Shown: positions 26,290 through 35,437, numbered from the stretch's first letter. The stretch is DNA of 64,000 bases from Caenimonas koreensis DSM 17982 (GCF_009646335.1 NZ_WJBU01000003.1:62001-126000); one strand, 5' to 3'. A program made the numbers and translations. The notes: generated by a model from the sequence alone, not told the origin.

Positions 26290-26691
26290 CTACGAACGCG
26301 TTTTCGGCTTTTTCGCCTTTGCTGCGGCTGTAGATGCATTGAAGGCGATGGCGGCCCGGACGAGGGCTTTGAAGGCCGTTGCGTCCACTGTTTCGCCTTC
26401 GCCGATATCGATGGCGCGCCGCATGTTGCCGTCGAGGCTCGAATTGAAGAGCCCGGACGGGTCCTTGATGAAAGCGCCCTTGGCAAAAGTCAGCTTCACT
26501 TTGCCTTTGTACGACTCACCTGTGCAGATGATGCCGTCGTGCGACCAGACGGGCGTGCCCTTCCATTTCCATTCTTCGACAACCGCAGGGTCGGCCTGCT
26601 GGATGAGCTTGCGCATTCGCGCCAGTGTGTTGCTGCGCCAGTCGCCCAGGCTGGCAATTTTCTCGTCGATGAGTTCGGATGCAGTTGGCAT
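26290..26691 (-). CDS. DUF1801 domain protein
   Basis: This 133-residue protein has the DUF1801 pattern: ASLGDWRSNTLARMRKLIQQ, EEWKWKGTPVWSHDGIICTGESYKGKVKLTFAKGA and a Lys-rich tail. The family is small and cytoplasmic with no proven activity. GGAG lies seven bases before the ATG. It follows the tandem GNAT gene by 29 bases on the same strand and is probably co-transcribed. Confidence 0.8.
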   Translation of the reverse strand: MPTASELIDEKIASLGDWRSNTLARMRKLIQQADPAVVEEWKWKGTPVWSHDGIICTGESYKGKVKLTFAKGAFIKDPSGLFNSSLDGNMRRAIDIGEGETVDATAFKALVRAAIAFNASTAAAKAKKPKTRS

Positions 26692-26720
26692 GTCGGTCTC
26701 CGGGTGGCTTCCAGCGATTT

Positions 26721-27680
26721 TCAGGCAGCGACGTGCGCGACCCAGTGCACCACTGTCTCGCCTTGTTCGTCGATGCGGATGCCAGTATCGGCAAATCCGC
26801 AGCCACGTACCACGCTTGCGGATGCTGTGTTGTCGGGCGCGACTTGCGCAAGCACGGCCGTCGCTCCCGCCGCGCCAGCGAGTTGGAGCAGGCATGAGAC
26901 GGCGTAGCCTGCAGCGCCCTGGCGCCGGCAGGCAGGCGCGACGCCATAGCCAATCTCGACGCGTCCGTTGTGCGGCTCGCCCTTGAAGCTGCACGAGCCG
27001 GCGACGAGCTGGTCGGAATTTCGCACGATGAGGAACACCTGTGACCAGAAGGCGGCCTCGCCTTTTGAAAGCCGCAGCATGGCGCGCTCGCCCACGCGCG
27101 CCGGGGGCAGTGCATCCACCGCGACGGCTTGTGTGAGGCCAGCAGGAACGCGCGAAGCCGCTATGTCGGCGACTTGCCCAGGTGTCAGGCGCAGCAGCGA
27201 ATAGCTGGATCGACCTGTTGCCGCATCGTTGCGCCTCGCCATCTGGGCCAGGATGATCTTGTCGGAGTACGGCGTCAGTTCGGTCACGCGATAGCCGCGG
27301 CGCTCGTAGAACTGGACGTTGCCGGGCACCAGCGTATTGGTCGTCAACTCGAAGCGCGCCACGTGCGGATGCGCTCGTTCAACGGCGTCGAGGAGCAGCC
27401 CGCCTATGCCTTTTCCCTGATACGAAAGATCGACGCTGACGCCGCGGATCGTGCACACGTTCCCATCGAGAAGGCCACGAGCGGAGCCCACGATTTGCGC
27501 GCCGTCGCGCGCGGTCAACACGGTCTGTGTGCTGATGTGATGGGCGATCGCGTCGACGTGTTCTGCCAGCGGCGGGATTTGCATGTTCTCGCTCAGGCGT
27601 CCTTCCTGTTGGAAGGCTCGCATCTGGATGGCGTGAATGACAGCTGCATCTGCGGCAGTGGCGGGCGCAATGGTGTACAT
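26721..27680 (-). CDS. Tandem GNAT-domain acetyltransferase
   Basis: This 319-residue protein has two GNAT domains. The first (1-145) has the acetyl-CoA loop GVSVDLSYQGKGIGGLLLDAVE and the ending NVQFYERRGYRVTEL. The second (about 160-319) has IGYGVAPACRRQGAAGYAVSC and NTASASVVRGCGFADTG. Both loops keep the Q/RxxGxG/A pattern, so both may be active. Substrates unknown. The start lies next to the MITE-bearing spacer, which must hold its promoter. Confidence 0.85.
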   Translation of the reverse strand: MYTIAPATAADAAVIHAIQMRAFQQEGRLSENMQIPPLAEHVDAIAHHISTQTVLTARDGAQIVGSARGLLDGNVCTIRGVSVDLSYQGKGIGGLLLDAVERAHPHVARFELTTNTLVPGNVQFYERRGYRVTELTPYSDKIILAQMARRNDAATGRSSYSLLRLTPGQVADIAASRVPAGLTQAVAVDALPPARVGERAMLRLSKGEAAFWSQVFLIVRNSDQLVAGSCSFKGEPHNGRVEIGYGVAPACRRQGAAGYAVSCLLQLAGAAGATAVLAQVAPDNTASASVVRGCGFADTGIRIDEQGETVVHWVAHVAA

Positions 27681-27730
27681 CGGTTTTTCGTTTGGCTTTG
27701 CCGGATTTTGGAGGGTTCTTGTTCAGGGCG

Positions 27731-27977
27731 CTCGCGGCAGGCGGACTCTGGCGCGGCCTCCTGCTGTGACGGTTTGCGCTAGTCGCGCAAACTCCGCTTT
27801 GAAATTTTCCTTCGGACCGGTGCGAAAAAAACTCCCTGCGAGTTTGCAAGCAAACTCTCCGGTCAAACAGCTTTTCGCAAGTCAGTGCACGAGTCGCGCT
27901 AAAGCGCGATCCGGCCCGAAGAAAAATTTCAAAGCCGCTCACAAAAGTCGGCCGCGCCAGAGTCCGCCTACCGCGAG
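27731..27977. mobile_element. MITE-like palindromic element, copy A
   Basis: This 247-base element has terminal inverted repeats of 28 bases at 27731-27758 and 27950-27977, with a single mismatch (start CTCGCGGCAGGCGGACTCTG). The interior holds nested hairpins, among them GAGTTTGC/GCAAACTC around 27840-27857 and TCGCGCTAAAGCGCGA at 27894-27909. It has no coding capacity. Copy B at 28142-28385 matches this copy's reverse complement over most of the length, including the central GCAAACTCTCCGGTCAAACA. Confidence 0.8.
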
Positions 27978-28141
27978 ACAACGGCTCTGCTTGATCGACG
28001 AGATACCGACCGCTCCGTCTCTCCTCAGCCAGCGCGCGGACGGGTTGGCCGCAAATACCGTCCAGCTCGACCGTACTGTCCGTCATTCCAGGCAATGCGA
28101 AGCGAGCCGAGACTTAGAGTCAAACACCCCCAGTTGGTTAA

Positions 28142-28385
28142 CTCGCGGCAGGTGGACTCTGGTGGGGCTGATTTCTTTTGTGGCTTCAAGAATTGGCTCG
28201 AAGCCGGATCGCGCTTTAGCGCGACACGTCATCTGACTCGCAAAAGCTGTTTGACCGGAGAGTTTGCTTGCAAACTCGCAGGGAGTTCTTTTGCGCCGGC
28301 TTCGAGCCAATTCTTGAAGCGACGTTTGCGCGACAAGCGCAAACCACAAAAGCATGAGGCCCCGCCAGAGTCCACCTGACGCGAG
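28142..28385. mobile_element. MITE-like palindromic element, copy B (inverted relative to copy A)
   Basis: This 244-base element has ends CTCGCGGCAGGTGGACTCTG and its near-exact reverse complement at 28366-28385. Internal arms TTCAAGAATTGGCTCGAAGC (28186-28205) and its inverse (28300-28319) make a long second stem. The shared core with copy A runs antiparallel. The two copies together form an inverted pair about 650 bases across that could extrude as a cruciform. Confidence 0.8.
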
Positions 28386-28402
28386 CGCCCCGAACAAACA
28401 AC

Positions 28403-28771
28403 TCAGCGCAGCTTCGCCGCCAGCAACTTCGCAGCCATATCGAAGCACAACATGTACACCACGCCACAGGCGCCACCCAGCAGGAAATTTTGCGTCTTGT
28501 CCGGGAACTGCACCACCCAGACAACGCAAAGAAGCGCGGGCATCGCATAGGCAATCGGGCTCGCCAGCTTCAGTTTGTCGACAAGCGCCATGCCCGGCGT
28601 GATCCACAGCACGGCCAGCATCGGAATGGCAAGCAGGCCGGACAGCCATACAAGGTCTTGCGAGCCGACAAACAGGGCCGCTCCCACCAGGCACGCATAC
28701 ACCGCGCCCGCAGCGCACCAGTCAACGATGCGTGAACGGCTGTTCAATGAATCATCTGCAGGCTTGTCCAT
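28403..28771 (-). CDS. Small inner-membrane protein
   Basis: This 122-residue protein has four hydrophobic segments (about 18-36, 40-60, 70-88 and 94-112) and a short charged N-terminus (MDKPADDSLNSRSR). No family is recognised. It begins seven bases after the DMT transporter stop, so it is the last gene of the alkylation-repair operon. Its stop lies 17 bases from MITE copy B. Confidence 0.6.
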   Translation of the reverse strand: MDKPADDSLNSRSRIVDWCAAGAVYACLVGAALFVGSQDLVWLSGLLAIPMLAVLWITPGMALVDKLKLASPIAYAMPALLCVVWVVQFPDKTQNFLLGGACGVVYMLCFDMAAKLLAAKLR

Positions 28772-28778
28772 GAACCCG

Positions 28779-29678
28779 TTATAGCTGCTTGCCACGCCAC
28801 CGCGCCATCGTGATCAACCCTGCCGACAACGCCGTGCCGCAGATGATTACCGCGGCGCAAACCAGCATCCAGGCCGTGACGCTTTCATGCAGGAACAAGA
28901 CGCCATACAACACGGCAAACACCGGCACGAGGAAGGTGACGCTCACGGCACGGGCCGGCCCGGCCCGCTCGATGATTCGAAAGTACAGCACGTACGCAAT
29001 GCCGGTACACACCACGCCGAGCGCCACCGTCGCCAACCATGCATGTATCCCCGGTGTCTTCGCGGGCCAGTAGAGCAGGGCGGGCAGCGCGAGCGCGGCT
29101 GTCGATCCCATCTGGCTGCCAGCGGCGGTGACCAGCGCGGGCAATCCAGTGAGATAGCGCTTGGCCGCATTGGCCGCGATACCGTAGCAAAGCGTTCCCA
29201 CCAGGCAGGCCATGACAGCAAGGCCCGGCGCCAGGCCCGACGCATCAGGCTTGAACGACGCCTCGTCCCAGGCGAGCATCGCCACACCCACGAAGCCGAT
29301 GACCAGCCCTGCGATGCGGGCGGCCGTTGGCCTGTCTTTCAGCCACACCCACGCCACGAGCGCGCCAAAGAGCGGCACCGTCGCATTGAGGATGGCCGAA
29401 AGGCCCGTGGTGATGGACAGCAGCGCATACGCGAAGCAGACGAAGGGAATGCCCGAGTTGATCACGCCGACGATGAAAATCTTCTTCCAGTGCGCGCGCA
29501 GCAGCGAGCCGTGCCCGCGCAGGACCACCAGCGGCAGCAGGAAAGCCGTGGCAACGGTGACACGCAGGAACGCCACGGCAATCGCGCCGAACTCCACGAC
29601 GCCCCAGCGCATGAACAGGAACGACGCGCCCCAGATGGCGGCCAGCAGGATGAAGTCAGTGACCCACGGCTGCTTCAA
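28779..29678 (-). CDS. DMT superfamily (EamA) transporter
   Basis: This 299-residue permease has ten membrane helices in two EamA repeats (AAIWGASFLFMRWG near the N-terminus, GVVCTGIAYVLYFRIIERAGPARAVSVTFLVPVFAVLYG in repeat two). No ATG lies close to the start of homology. A TTG at 29678 overlaps the ogt stop as TTGA and has GGAAGG upstream, so translation is coupled to ogt. Metabolite or drug export is the usual role. The substrate is unknown. Confidence 0.85.
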   Translation of the reverse strand: MKQPWVTDFILLAAIWGASFLFMRWGVVEFGAIAVAFLRVTVATAFLLPLVVLRGHGSLLRAHWKKIFIVGVINSGIPFVCFAYALLSITTGLSAILNATVPLFGALVAWVWLKDRPTAARIAGLVIGFVGVAMLAWDEASFKPDASGLAPGLAVMACLVGTLCYGIAANAAKRYLTGLPALVTAAGSQMGSTAALALPALLYWPAKTPGIHAWLATVALGVVCTGIAYVLYFRIIERAGPARAVSVTFLVPVFAVLYGVLFLHESVTAWMLVCAAVIICGTALSAGLITMARWRGKQL

Positions 29679-30169
29679 GCCGCACCTTCCAGCCGCAGCA
29701 GCGCACTCTTGCGCTCCAGCCCGCCCGCATAGCCCGTGAGCGAGCCATCGGCGCCGAGCACGCGATGGCAGGGCACGACGATGCTCACCGGGTTGCGGCC
29801 CACCGCTGCGCCAACGGCACGCACGGCGGCCGGCTTGCCTATCGCTTCGCTGAGCGATCCGTAGCTGGTTGTGCCGCCTGGCGCAATCGCCAGCAGCGCG
29901 CGCCACACCGACTGCTGGAAGGGCGTGCCGGCTTGCAGGTCGAGCGGCAGGTCAAAGTGCGTTCGGCTGCCGCTGAAGTAGCCGGCAAGTTGTTCCATCG
30001 CGCGTTGGAGCAAGGGGTGACCGGCATCGACGGGCCAGGCGGAAACGTCAGGCATGTGCCGCTGGCCCTCGAACCAGATGCCGGCAATGCCCTTGTCAGT
30101 CGCTGCAACGATCATGGGGCCGAGCGGGCTTGCGTAGTGCGCCTGCACGATGGTGTTGTTGAATTTCAT
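29675..30169 (-). CDS. ogt: Methylated-DNA--protein-cysteine S-methyltransferase
   Basis: This 164-residue suicide enzyme takes O6-methyl groups from guanine. The acceptor Cys134 sits in VVPCHRVLG, with the helix-turn-helix RALLAIAPGGTTSYGSLSEAIG before it and GYAGGLERKSALL after it. It lies 30 bases downstream of the Ada/AlkA fusion on the same strand, so the operon repairs several methyl lesions. Confidence 0.95.
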   Translation of the reverse strand: MKFNNTIVQAHYASPLGPMIVAATDKGIAGIWFEGQRHMPDVSAWPVDAGHPLLQRAMEQLAGYFSGSRTHFDLPLDLQAGTPFQQSVWRALLAIAPGGTTSYGSLSEAIGKPAAVRAVGAAVGRNPVSIVVPCHRVLGADGSLTGYAGGLERKSALLRLEGAA

Positions 30170-30199
30170 GGGAATGGCTCTCCTTGTTGGCCGGGCCGC

Positions 30200-31669
30200 T
30201 TACAGCTGCGCCCATGCGCGGATCACGGCGTAGCTGCGCCACGGCTTCCAGTCCTGCGAGGCGGCCTCGGCAGCTCTGGCGCGATTAGGTGCATCGAGCA
30301 CGCCCAGCGCCTTGTGCAGCGCGATGTCGCCTGCGGGAAATGCATCGGGCCAGCGCAGGGCGCGCATCGCGATGTACTGCGCTGTCCAGTCGCCAATGCC
30401 AGGCAGCGCCTTCAATGCTTCTATCGTCGTGGTCACGTCGGCGCCGCCATGCAACTGCAACTTCCGGCTCGCAACCGCCTTCGCAATCGACACGATCGCA
30501 GCTTGCCGCTGCCGCACGATGCCGAGTTGGCCCAGCGCATCGCCCGATGCCTTGGCAAGAACCGCGGGCTCGGGAAACAGGCGCTGCAATGGCGCAATGG
30601 GTGTGTCGATCGGCTCGCCGAAGGTGTCGACCAGCCGCTGCGCCAGCGTGCGTGCTGCCGCCACCGTGATCTGCTGGCCGAGCACCGCCCGCACCGCCAG
30701 CTCGTAGCCGCTCATGGTGCCCGGCACGCGAAGGCCGTCGCCATCGGGAAAGCGTGCGTGCAGCAATGCATTGATGGCTTGCGGATCGGCGTCGAGGTCG
30801 AGCATGGCCCGCACGCGGTGGATCACGATGGGCAATACCTGCCGCAGCGAGTCGCTCACGCGCAGGACGACCTGGCACCGCGGCTCGTCGAACTGCGCCG
30901 TGAGCCATCCGGTATACCGTTCGCCGCCGGACTCAACCGCCAGCGTGCGAGACACGGTCTTGTCGGTCGGCGAAATCAGCTCGACGTGCGTCATCGCGCG
31001 CTTGTGCAGGAAGGCCAGCATCGCGTCCACGTCATAGGGCGGGCGATAACCCAGGCGTATTGCAATGCCGCTCGCCGGCTGGCCGGCGCCTTCGCGGCGC
31101 AGCTGTGTCGGGTTCAGGCCATAGTGTTCGACAAACGCCGCATTGAAGCGGCGCAGGCTCGAAAAGCCGCTGATGAGCGCGACCTGCGTCATGGGCAAGC
31201 CGGTGTCTGCGAGCAGTTGCTTGGCGGTGAGCAAACGGCGCGTTTGCAGGTATTGCACAGGTGAAACGCCAAACTGCATTTCAAAGATGCGGCGTACATG
31301 CCGGTCGCTCACGCCCATCTTCACGGCCAGCTCGCCTGCGCTGGGCGTGCCGTCGCCCCACGCTTCGGGGTCGTCGAGCAGGCGCGCGGCCTGGTGCGCG
31401 AGGATGTAACTCGCATCCTGGATCGACCAGGTGACCGAGTGCGGTGCGAGCTCGGGGCGGCATCGCAGGCACGGGCGAAACCCTGCGCTTTCAGCCTGCG
31501 CCGCATGCGGAAAGAAGCGGCAGTTCTCGCGCTTGGGCAGCCGCACCCGGCACACCGGGCGGCAATAGATGCCGGTCGAAGTCACGCCTGTGAAAAACCG
31601 CCCGTCAAAGCGCGCGTCGTGCGTCTTCATCGCGAGGTAGCAGGCGTCGTCTTGCAGGGCGGTGTCCAT
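30200..31669 (-). CDS. alkA: Fusion of Ada-type methylphosphotriester sensor, AraC HTH and AlkA glycosylase
   Basis: This 489-residue fusion has three parts. Residues 1-80 are the Ada zinc domain, with Cys36, Cys40, Cys67 and Cys70 aligning with E. coli Ada Cys38/42/69/72 (CRPVC and CLRC), so Cys36 is the methyl acceptor. About 85-190 is an AraC-type HTH (VSDRHVRRIFEMQFGVSPVQYLQTRRLLTAKQLL). About 200-489 is AlkA, with the HhH motif LKALPGIGDWTAQYIAMRAL and the following catalytic Asp region AFPAGDIALHKALG. Sensing, activation and 3-methyladenine excision are thus in one chain. It probably autoregulates the operon and may use the divergent spacer at 31670-31752. Confidence 0.93.
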   Translation of the reverse strand: MDTALQDDACYLAMKTHDARFDGRFFTGVTSTGIYCRPVCRVRLPKRENCRFFPHAAQAESAGFRPCLRCRPELAPHSVTWSIQDASYILAHQAARLLDDPEAWGDGTPSAGELAVKMGVSDRHVRRIFEMQFGVSPVQYLQTRRLLTAKQLLADTGLPMTQVALISGFSSLRRFNAAFVEHYGLNPTQLRREGAGQPASGIAIRLGYRPPYDVDAMLAFLHKRAMTHVELISPTDKTVSRTLAVESGGERYTGWLTAQFDEPRCQVVLRVSDSLRQVLPIVIHRVRAMLDLDADPQAINALLHARFPDGDGLRVPGTMSGYELAVRAVLGQQITVAAARTLAQRLVDTFGEPIDTPIAPLQRLFPEPAVLAKASGDALGQLGIVRQRQAAIVSIAKAVASRKLQLHGGADVTTTIEALKALPGIGDWTAQYIAMRALRWPDAFPAGDIALHKALGVLDAPNRARAAEAASQDWKPWRSYAVIRAWAQL

Positions 31670-31752
31670 GGAAGAGATGATACGCAGCGCTGACGTGAAG
31701 ACTCGCCGTTTTCGGACATGTCCCTTTGCGCTGCCACGCCTACAATTTGCCG

Positions 31753-33138
31753 ATGCACCTCGACCCCTCGATCTTCAAAGCCTACGACATACGTGGCATC
31801 GTTCCTTCCACACTCAATGACAACATAGCGCATGCCCTGGGCCGCGCCTTCGGCGCGATGGCGCTCAAGGAGGGCGAGACAACCGTGGCCGTTGGCCGCG
31901 ATGGCCGGCTCAGTGGCCCCTTGTTGTGTGCAGCGCTCGTGCGCGGCCTCATCGAGTCGGGCATTGACGTGATCGACATCGGCGCGGTGACGACCCCCAT
32001 GGTGTACTTCGCTGCCAACACGCTGTGCACCAGCGGCATCCAGGTCACGGGCAGCCACAACCCGCGCGACTACAACGGCTTCAAGATGGTGCTGGCAGGC
32101 CGCGCGATCTACGGCGAAGAAATCCAGCAGCTGCGCCGCCTGATCGAGGCGCGCCGCTTCGAGCCGGCAGCGCGCACGGGCACCATCCGCAATGTCAACC
32201 TGCTCGCGCCGTATCGTGATCGGATCCTGCAGGACGTTTTGCTCGCGCGCCCGATGAAGATCGTGGTCGATTGTGGCAACGGCATTGCAGGTGCGTCGGC
32301 GCCTGCGATCTTCCGTGCGCTGGGCTGCGAAGTGATCGAGCTGTTCAGCGAAGTCGATGGCAACTTCCCCAACCACCACCCCGACCCGAGTAAGCCCGAG
32401 AACCTGAAGGACTTGATCGCGGCCATTGCCGGGCACGGCGCGGAACTGGGACTGGCGTTCGATGGTGATGGGGACCGGCTCGGCATCATCACGCGCGGCG
32501 GTAACAATATTTACCCGGATCGCCAGATGATGCTGTTCGCGCGCGATGTGCTGTCGCGCGTGCCCGGCGGCACGATCATCTTCGACGTGAAGTGCACGCA
32601 GCGCCTGGCGCCCGCCATCCGCGAAGCAGGCGGCGTGCCCCTCATGTACAAGACAGGTCACTCCCTGATCAAGGCGAAGATGAAAGAGGTGAACTCGCCC
32701 CTGGGCGGCGAGATGAGCGGCCACATCTTCTTCAAGGAGCGCTGGTTCGGCTTTGACGATGGCACCTATGCCGGCGCACGCATGCTCGAAATCCTGTCGC
32801 GCACGGATGACCCGAGCGCGCTGCTCGACGCATTGCCCACGAGCTTTTCCACACCCGAGCTGAACATCAAGTGCGCTGAAGGAGAGCCGCACGCTCTGGT
32901 GGAGCAGCTGATTGCGATGGCGAGGTTCGAGTCGCCCGCGCAGATTTCCACCATCGACGGTGTGCGAGTCGACTGGCCCGATGGCTTCGGGCTGATACGC
33001 GCCTCGAACACGACGCCCGTCCTCGTCCTGCGGTTCGAGGGGCATACGGCGCAGGCCCTGCACCGCATCGAGAGCGACATGCTTGCGCTGCTGCGCCGCG
33101 TGAAGCCCGATGCAAAGATCGAGGCGGCTGCGCATTGA
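31753..33138 (+). CDS. manB: Phosphomannomutase/phosphoglucomutase
   Basis: This 461-residue alpha-D-phosphohexomutase has the phosphoserine loop TGSHNPRDYNG (Ser101), the magnesium loop DGDGDR (237-242), the sugar loop GGEMSGH and the C-terminal phosphate-binding RASNTTP. It supplies mannose- or glucose-1-phosphate for surface polysaccharide and LPS. The chosen ATG gives the family start MHLDPSIFKAYDIRG. Its stop overlaps the waaC start. Confidence 0.92.
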   Translation: MHLDPSIFKAYDIRGIVPSTLNDNIAHALGRAFGAMALKEGETTVAVGRDGRLSGPLLCAALVRGLIESGIDVIDIGAVTTPMVYFAANTLCTSGIQVTGSHNPRDYNGFKMVLAGRAIYGEEIQQLRRLIEARRFEPAARTGTIRNVNLLAPYRDRILQDVLLARPMKIVVDCGNGIAGASAPAIFRALGCEVIELFSEVDGNFPNHHPDPSKPENLKDLIAAIAGHGAELGLAFDGDGDRLGIITRGGNNIYPDRQMMLFARDVLSRVPGGTIIFDVKCTQRLAPAIREAGGVPLMYKTGHSLIKAKMKEVNSPLGGEMSGHIFFKERWFGFDDGTYAGARMLEILSRTDDPSALLDALPTSFSTPELNIKCAEGEPHALVEQLIAMARFESPAQISTIDGVRVDWPDGFGLIRASNTTPVLVLRFEGHTAQALHRIESDMLALLRRVKPDAKIEAAAH

Positions 33139-34163
33139 AGATCCTCATCGTCAAACTGTCTTCGCTCGGTGACGTGGTGCATGCCATGCCCGCCGTGCAG
33201 GACATGCTGGCGAGCGTGCCGGGCGCGCGGGTGGATTGGGTGGTCGAGGGCAGTTTTGCCGCGCTGGTCAGGCGTTGCCAGGGTGTGCACCGCGTGATCG
33301 AGTGCGACATCCGGCGGTGGCGCAAGTCGCCCCTGTCGGCGCAAACGCGCAGCGAGTGGCGCGCGTTTCGCCAGGCGCTGCGCGAGCAGGCGTATGACGC
33401 GGTGATCGACGTGCAGGGGCTGACCAAGTCGGCGCTGGTCGCACGCACGGCGAGACTGGCGGCCGCTGGAAAGCGCTTTGCGCTTGCGAACCAGACCGAA
33501 GGCTCCAGCTATGAAGCGCCCACGCGCTGGGTGGCTGATGTGGCGATTCATATCGAGCCGCATGTGCATGCAGTGGAACGCTCGCGCGAGCTGTGCGCGC
33601 GCGCACTGGGCTATGCCGTGCCGCCTGCGGTCACATTCGGCCTGCAGGCACAAGCCGCGCCACAAGCCACAGCACAGGCCACAGCACAGGCCACGCAGGG
33701 CAGGCCTTGCGTAGCCTTCGTGCATGGCACGTCGCGCGATGACAAGCTCTGGCCCGAAGCGCTGTGGGTGAAGCTCGGCCAGCGCCTGATGGGTGAGGGT
33801 TTCTCCATCGGCCTGCCGCACGGCAGCGACGCGGAACTGGCACGCAGCGAGCGCATTGCATCCGCCCTGGGGCAAGGCGGGCCTCAAGGTGAGAGTGAGG
33901 GTGCCCGAGTCTGGCCGCGCATGGACCTTGGCGCGCTCACTGACCGGCTTGCAGCCTGCGCAGGCGTGATCGGCGTCGACAGCGGCCTGAGCCATATTGC
34001 CGTCGCACTCGATTTGCCGCATGTGCAGATCTATAACTTCGACACAGCGTGGCGCACAGGGCCACCGGCTTCGCACGCGAAGCAGCGCAGCGTCTTTGCG
34101 CAGCCTGCTCCCTCGATCGATGCTGTGTGGCAAGCCTGGACGCAAGTGCGCGCCGCACGATGA
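33135..34163 (+). CDS. waaC: Lipopolysaccharide heptosyltransferase I
   Basis: This 342-residue GT9 enzyme adds the first heptose to KDO of the LPS core. It has KILIVKLSSLGDVVHAMPAV at the N-terminus, DVQGLTKSALVA, and the donor-binding FVHGTSRDDKLWP and GVIGVDSGLSHIAVAL blocks. The start is TTG, overlapping the manB stop as TTGA. An Ala/Gln/Thr repeat (about 172-190) from a short tandem DNA repeat lies in the interdomain linker. Confidence 0.92.
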   Translation: MKILIVKLSSLGDVVHAMPAVQDMLASVPGARVDWVVEGSFAALVRRCQGVHRVIECDIRRWRKSPLSAQTRSEWRAFRQALREQAYDAVIDVQGLTKSALVARTARLAAAGKRFALANQTEGSSYEAPTRWVADVAIHIEPHVHAVERSRELCARALGYAVPPAVTFGLQAQAAPQATAQATAQATQGRPCVAFVHGTSRDDKLWPEALWVKLGQRLMGEGFSIGLPHGSDAELARSERIASALGQGGPQGESEGARVWPRMDLGALTDRLAACAGVIGVDSGLSHIAVALDLPHVQIYNFDTAWRTGPPASHAKQRSVFAQPAPSIDAVWQAWTQVRAAR

Positions 34164-35437
34164 CGCGCTCGCTCGTCCTGTCGGCCTACTCTGCGCTCGC
34201 CGTGGCCGTGCAGCCGTTTTTGCGCAGCAAGCTGCGCCGCCGCGGCCGTGTGGAGCCAGGTTACCTGCAGCACATGGGTGAGCGCTTCGGGGCGTATGAG
34301 CAGCCGGCGCAAGCTGGCGCGTTGTGGATTCACGCGGTGTCGCTGGGTGAAACGCGCGCGGCAGGCATCCTCATCGAGCATCTGCGAAGCCTGCAGCCTG
34401 ACATTCGCATCCTGCTCACGCACGGCACCGCGACAGGCCGTGCCGAAGGCGAGCGCTGGGTTCGCGCAGGCGACGCGCAGGCGTGGCTGCCATGGGACAC
34501 GCCACAGGCTGTGCGGCGCTTTTTCAATCACTTCAAGCCGAGCGCCGGTGTGCTGATGGAGACCGAGGTGTGGCCCAACCTCGTTGCTGCAGCCAGGGAT
34601 GCGGGCGTTGCGCTTGCGCTCGCCAATGCAAGGCTGAGCGCCAAATCACTCGCGGGCACGCTGCGCCTGTCGAGCCTCTCGCGCCCCGCCTATGCCGCGC
34701 TGGCTGCCGTGTGGGCCCAGACCGATGCCGATGCCAAGCGGCTGGCGCAGGCTGGCGCCACCGTCAAAGGCGTTTTCGGCAACCTGAAGTTCGACGCCAC
34801 GCCCGATGCGTCTTTGCTGCAGCGCGGCCGCCTGTGGCGCGAAATGACAGCGCGCCCCGTGGTGATGTTCGCGAGTTCGCGCGAAGGCGAAGAGGCAGAG
34901 TTGATTCGAGTGCTGCAGGCGCATCCGCAGTGGGTGAAGGGTGCGCAGGCCGTGCAGTGGCTCATCGTGCCGCGCCATCCGCAGCGCTTCGATGAAGTCG
35001 CCTCGCTGATCGGGCAGGCCGGCTTGACGATGTCGCGCCGCAGCGCGTGGGCATCGCAGCCCGCTGTGGCCGATGTGTGGCTGGGCGATTCGCTGGGCGA
35101 GATGGCCTTTTATTTCGGCATGTCACGCTGCGCGCTGCTGGGCGGCAGCTTCGAGAAGCTCGGCGGCCAGAATTTGATCGAAGCGGCGGCCTGCGGCTGC
35201 CCGGTGGTCATGGGGCCGCACACATTCAACTTCACCGAAGCCGCGCAGCTGTCGCAGCAGGCAGGCGCGGCATTTCGCGTTGCGTCGCTGCAGGAGGGCA
35301 TGGGTGAGGCTGTGCGCCTCGTGTCTGATGTGCCTGCCCAACAGCGATCAGCCAGCGCGGCGCTTGCCTTCGCCGCCGCCAACCAGGGCGCCGCGTTGAA
35401 GACGGCGCAGGCCGTGCTGGCGCTCATGCGTCGCTAG
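34160..35437 (+). CDS. waaA: 3-deoxy-D-manno-octulosonic acid (KDO) transferase
   Basis: This 425-residue inner-membrane GT30 enzyme adds KDO to lipid IVA. It has an N-terminal hydrophobic anchor, GALWIHAVSLGETRAA, LLTHGTATGR, METEVWPNL, ASSREGEEAELIRV and LGGSFEKLGGQNLIEAAACGCPV. The ATG overlaps the waaC stop (ATGA). An IS5-type MITE begins about 150 bases downstream, with nothing recognised in the spacer. Confidence 0.95.
   Translation: MTRSLVLSAYSALAVAVQPFLRSKLRRRGRVEPGYLQHMGERFGAYEQPAQAGALWIHAVSLGETRAAGILIEHLRSLQPDIRILLTHGTATGRAEGERWVRAGDAQAWLPWDTPQAVRRFFNHFKPSAGVLMETEVWPNLVAAARDAGVALALANARLSAKSLAGTLRLSSLSRPAYAALAAVWAQTDADAKRLAQAGATVKGVFGNLKFDATPDASLLQRGRLWREMTARPVVMFASSREGEEAELIRVLQAHPQWVKGAQAVQWLIVPRHPQRFDEVASLIGQAGLTMSRRSAWASQPAVADVWLGDSLGEMAFYFGMSRCALLGGSFEKLGGQNLIEAAACGCPVVMGPHTFNFTEAAQLSQQAGAAFRVASLQEGMGEAVRLVSDVPAQQRSASAALAFAAANQGAALKTAQAVLALMRR

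Larger units (their letters stand above)
27681..28402. other. Gene-poor spacer filled by two inverted MITE-like elements
   Basis: This 722-base stretch has no convincing gene. Open frames exist, but they run through palindromes and have no family features. It contains two related palindromic elements (27731-27977 and 28142-28385) in opposite orientation with a unique core of about 164 bases between them. The core shows no clear gene. Confidence 0.7.

Noticed and set aside
27637-28236. Frames of about 200 codons through the inverted MITE pair
   Set aside because: They cross palindromes and both elements. No family features and no start signals were seen.
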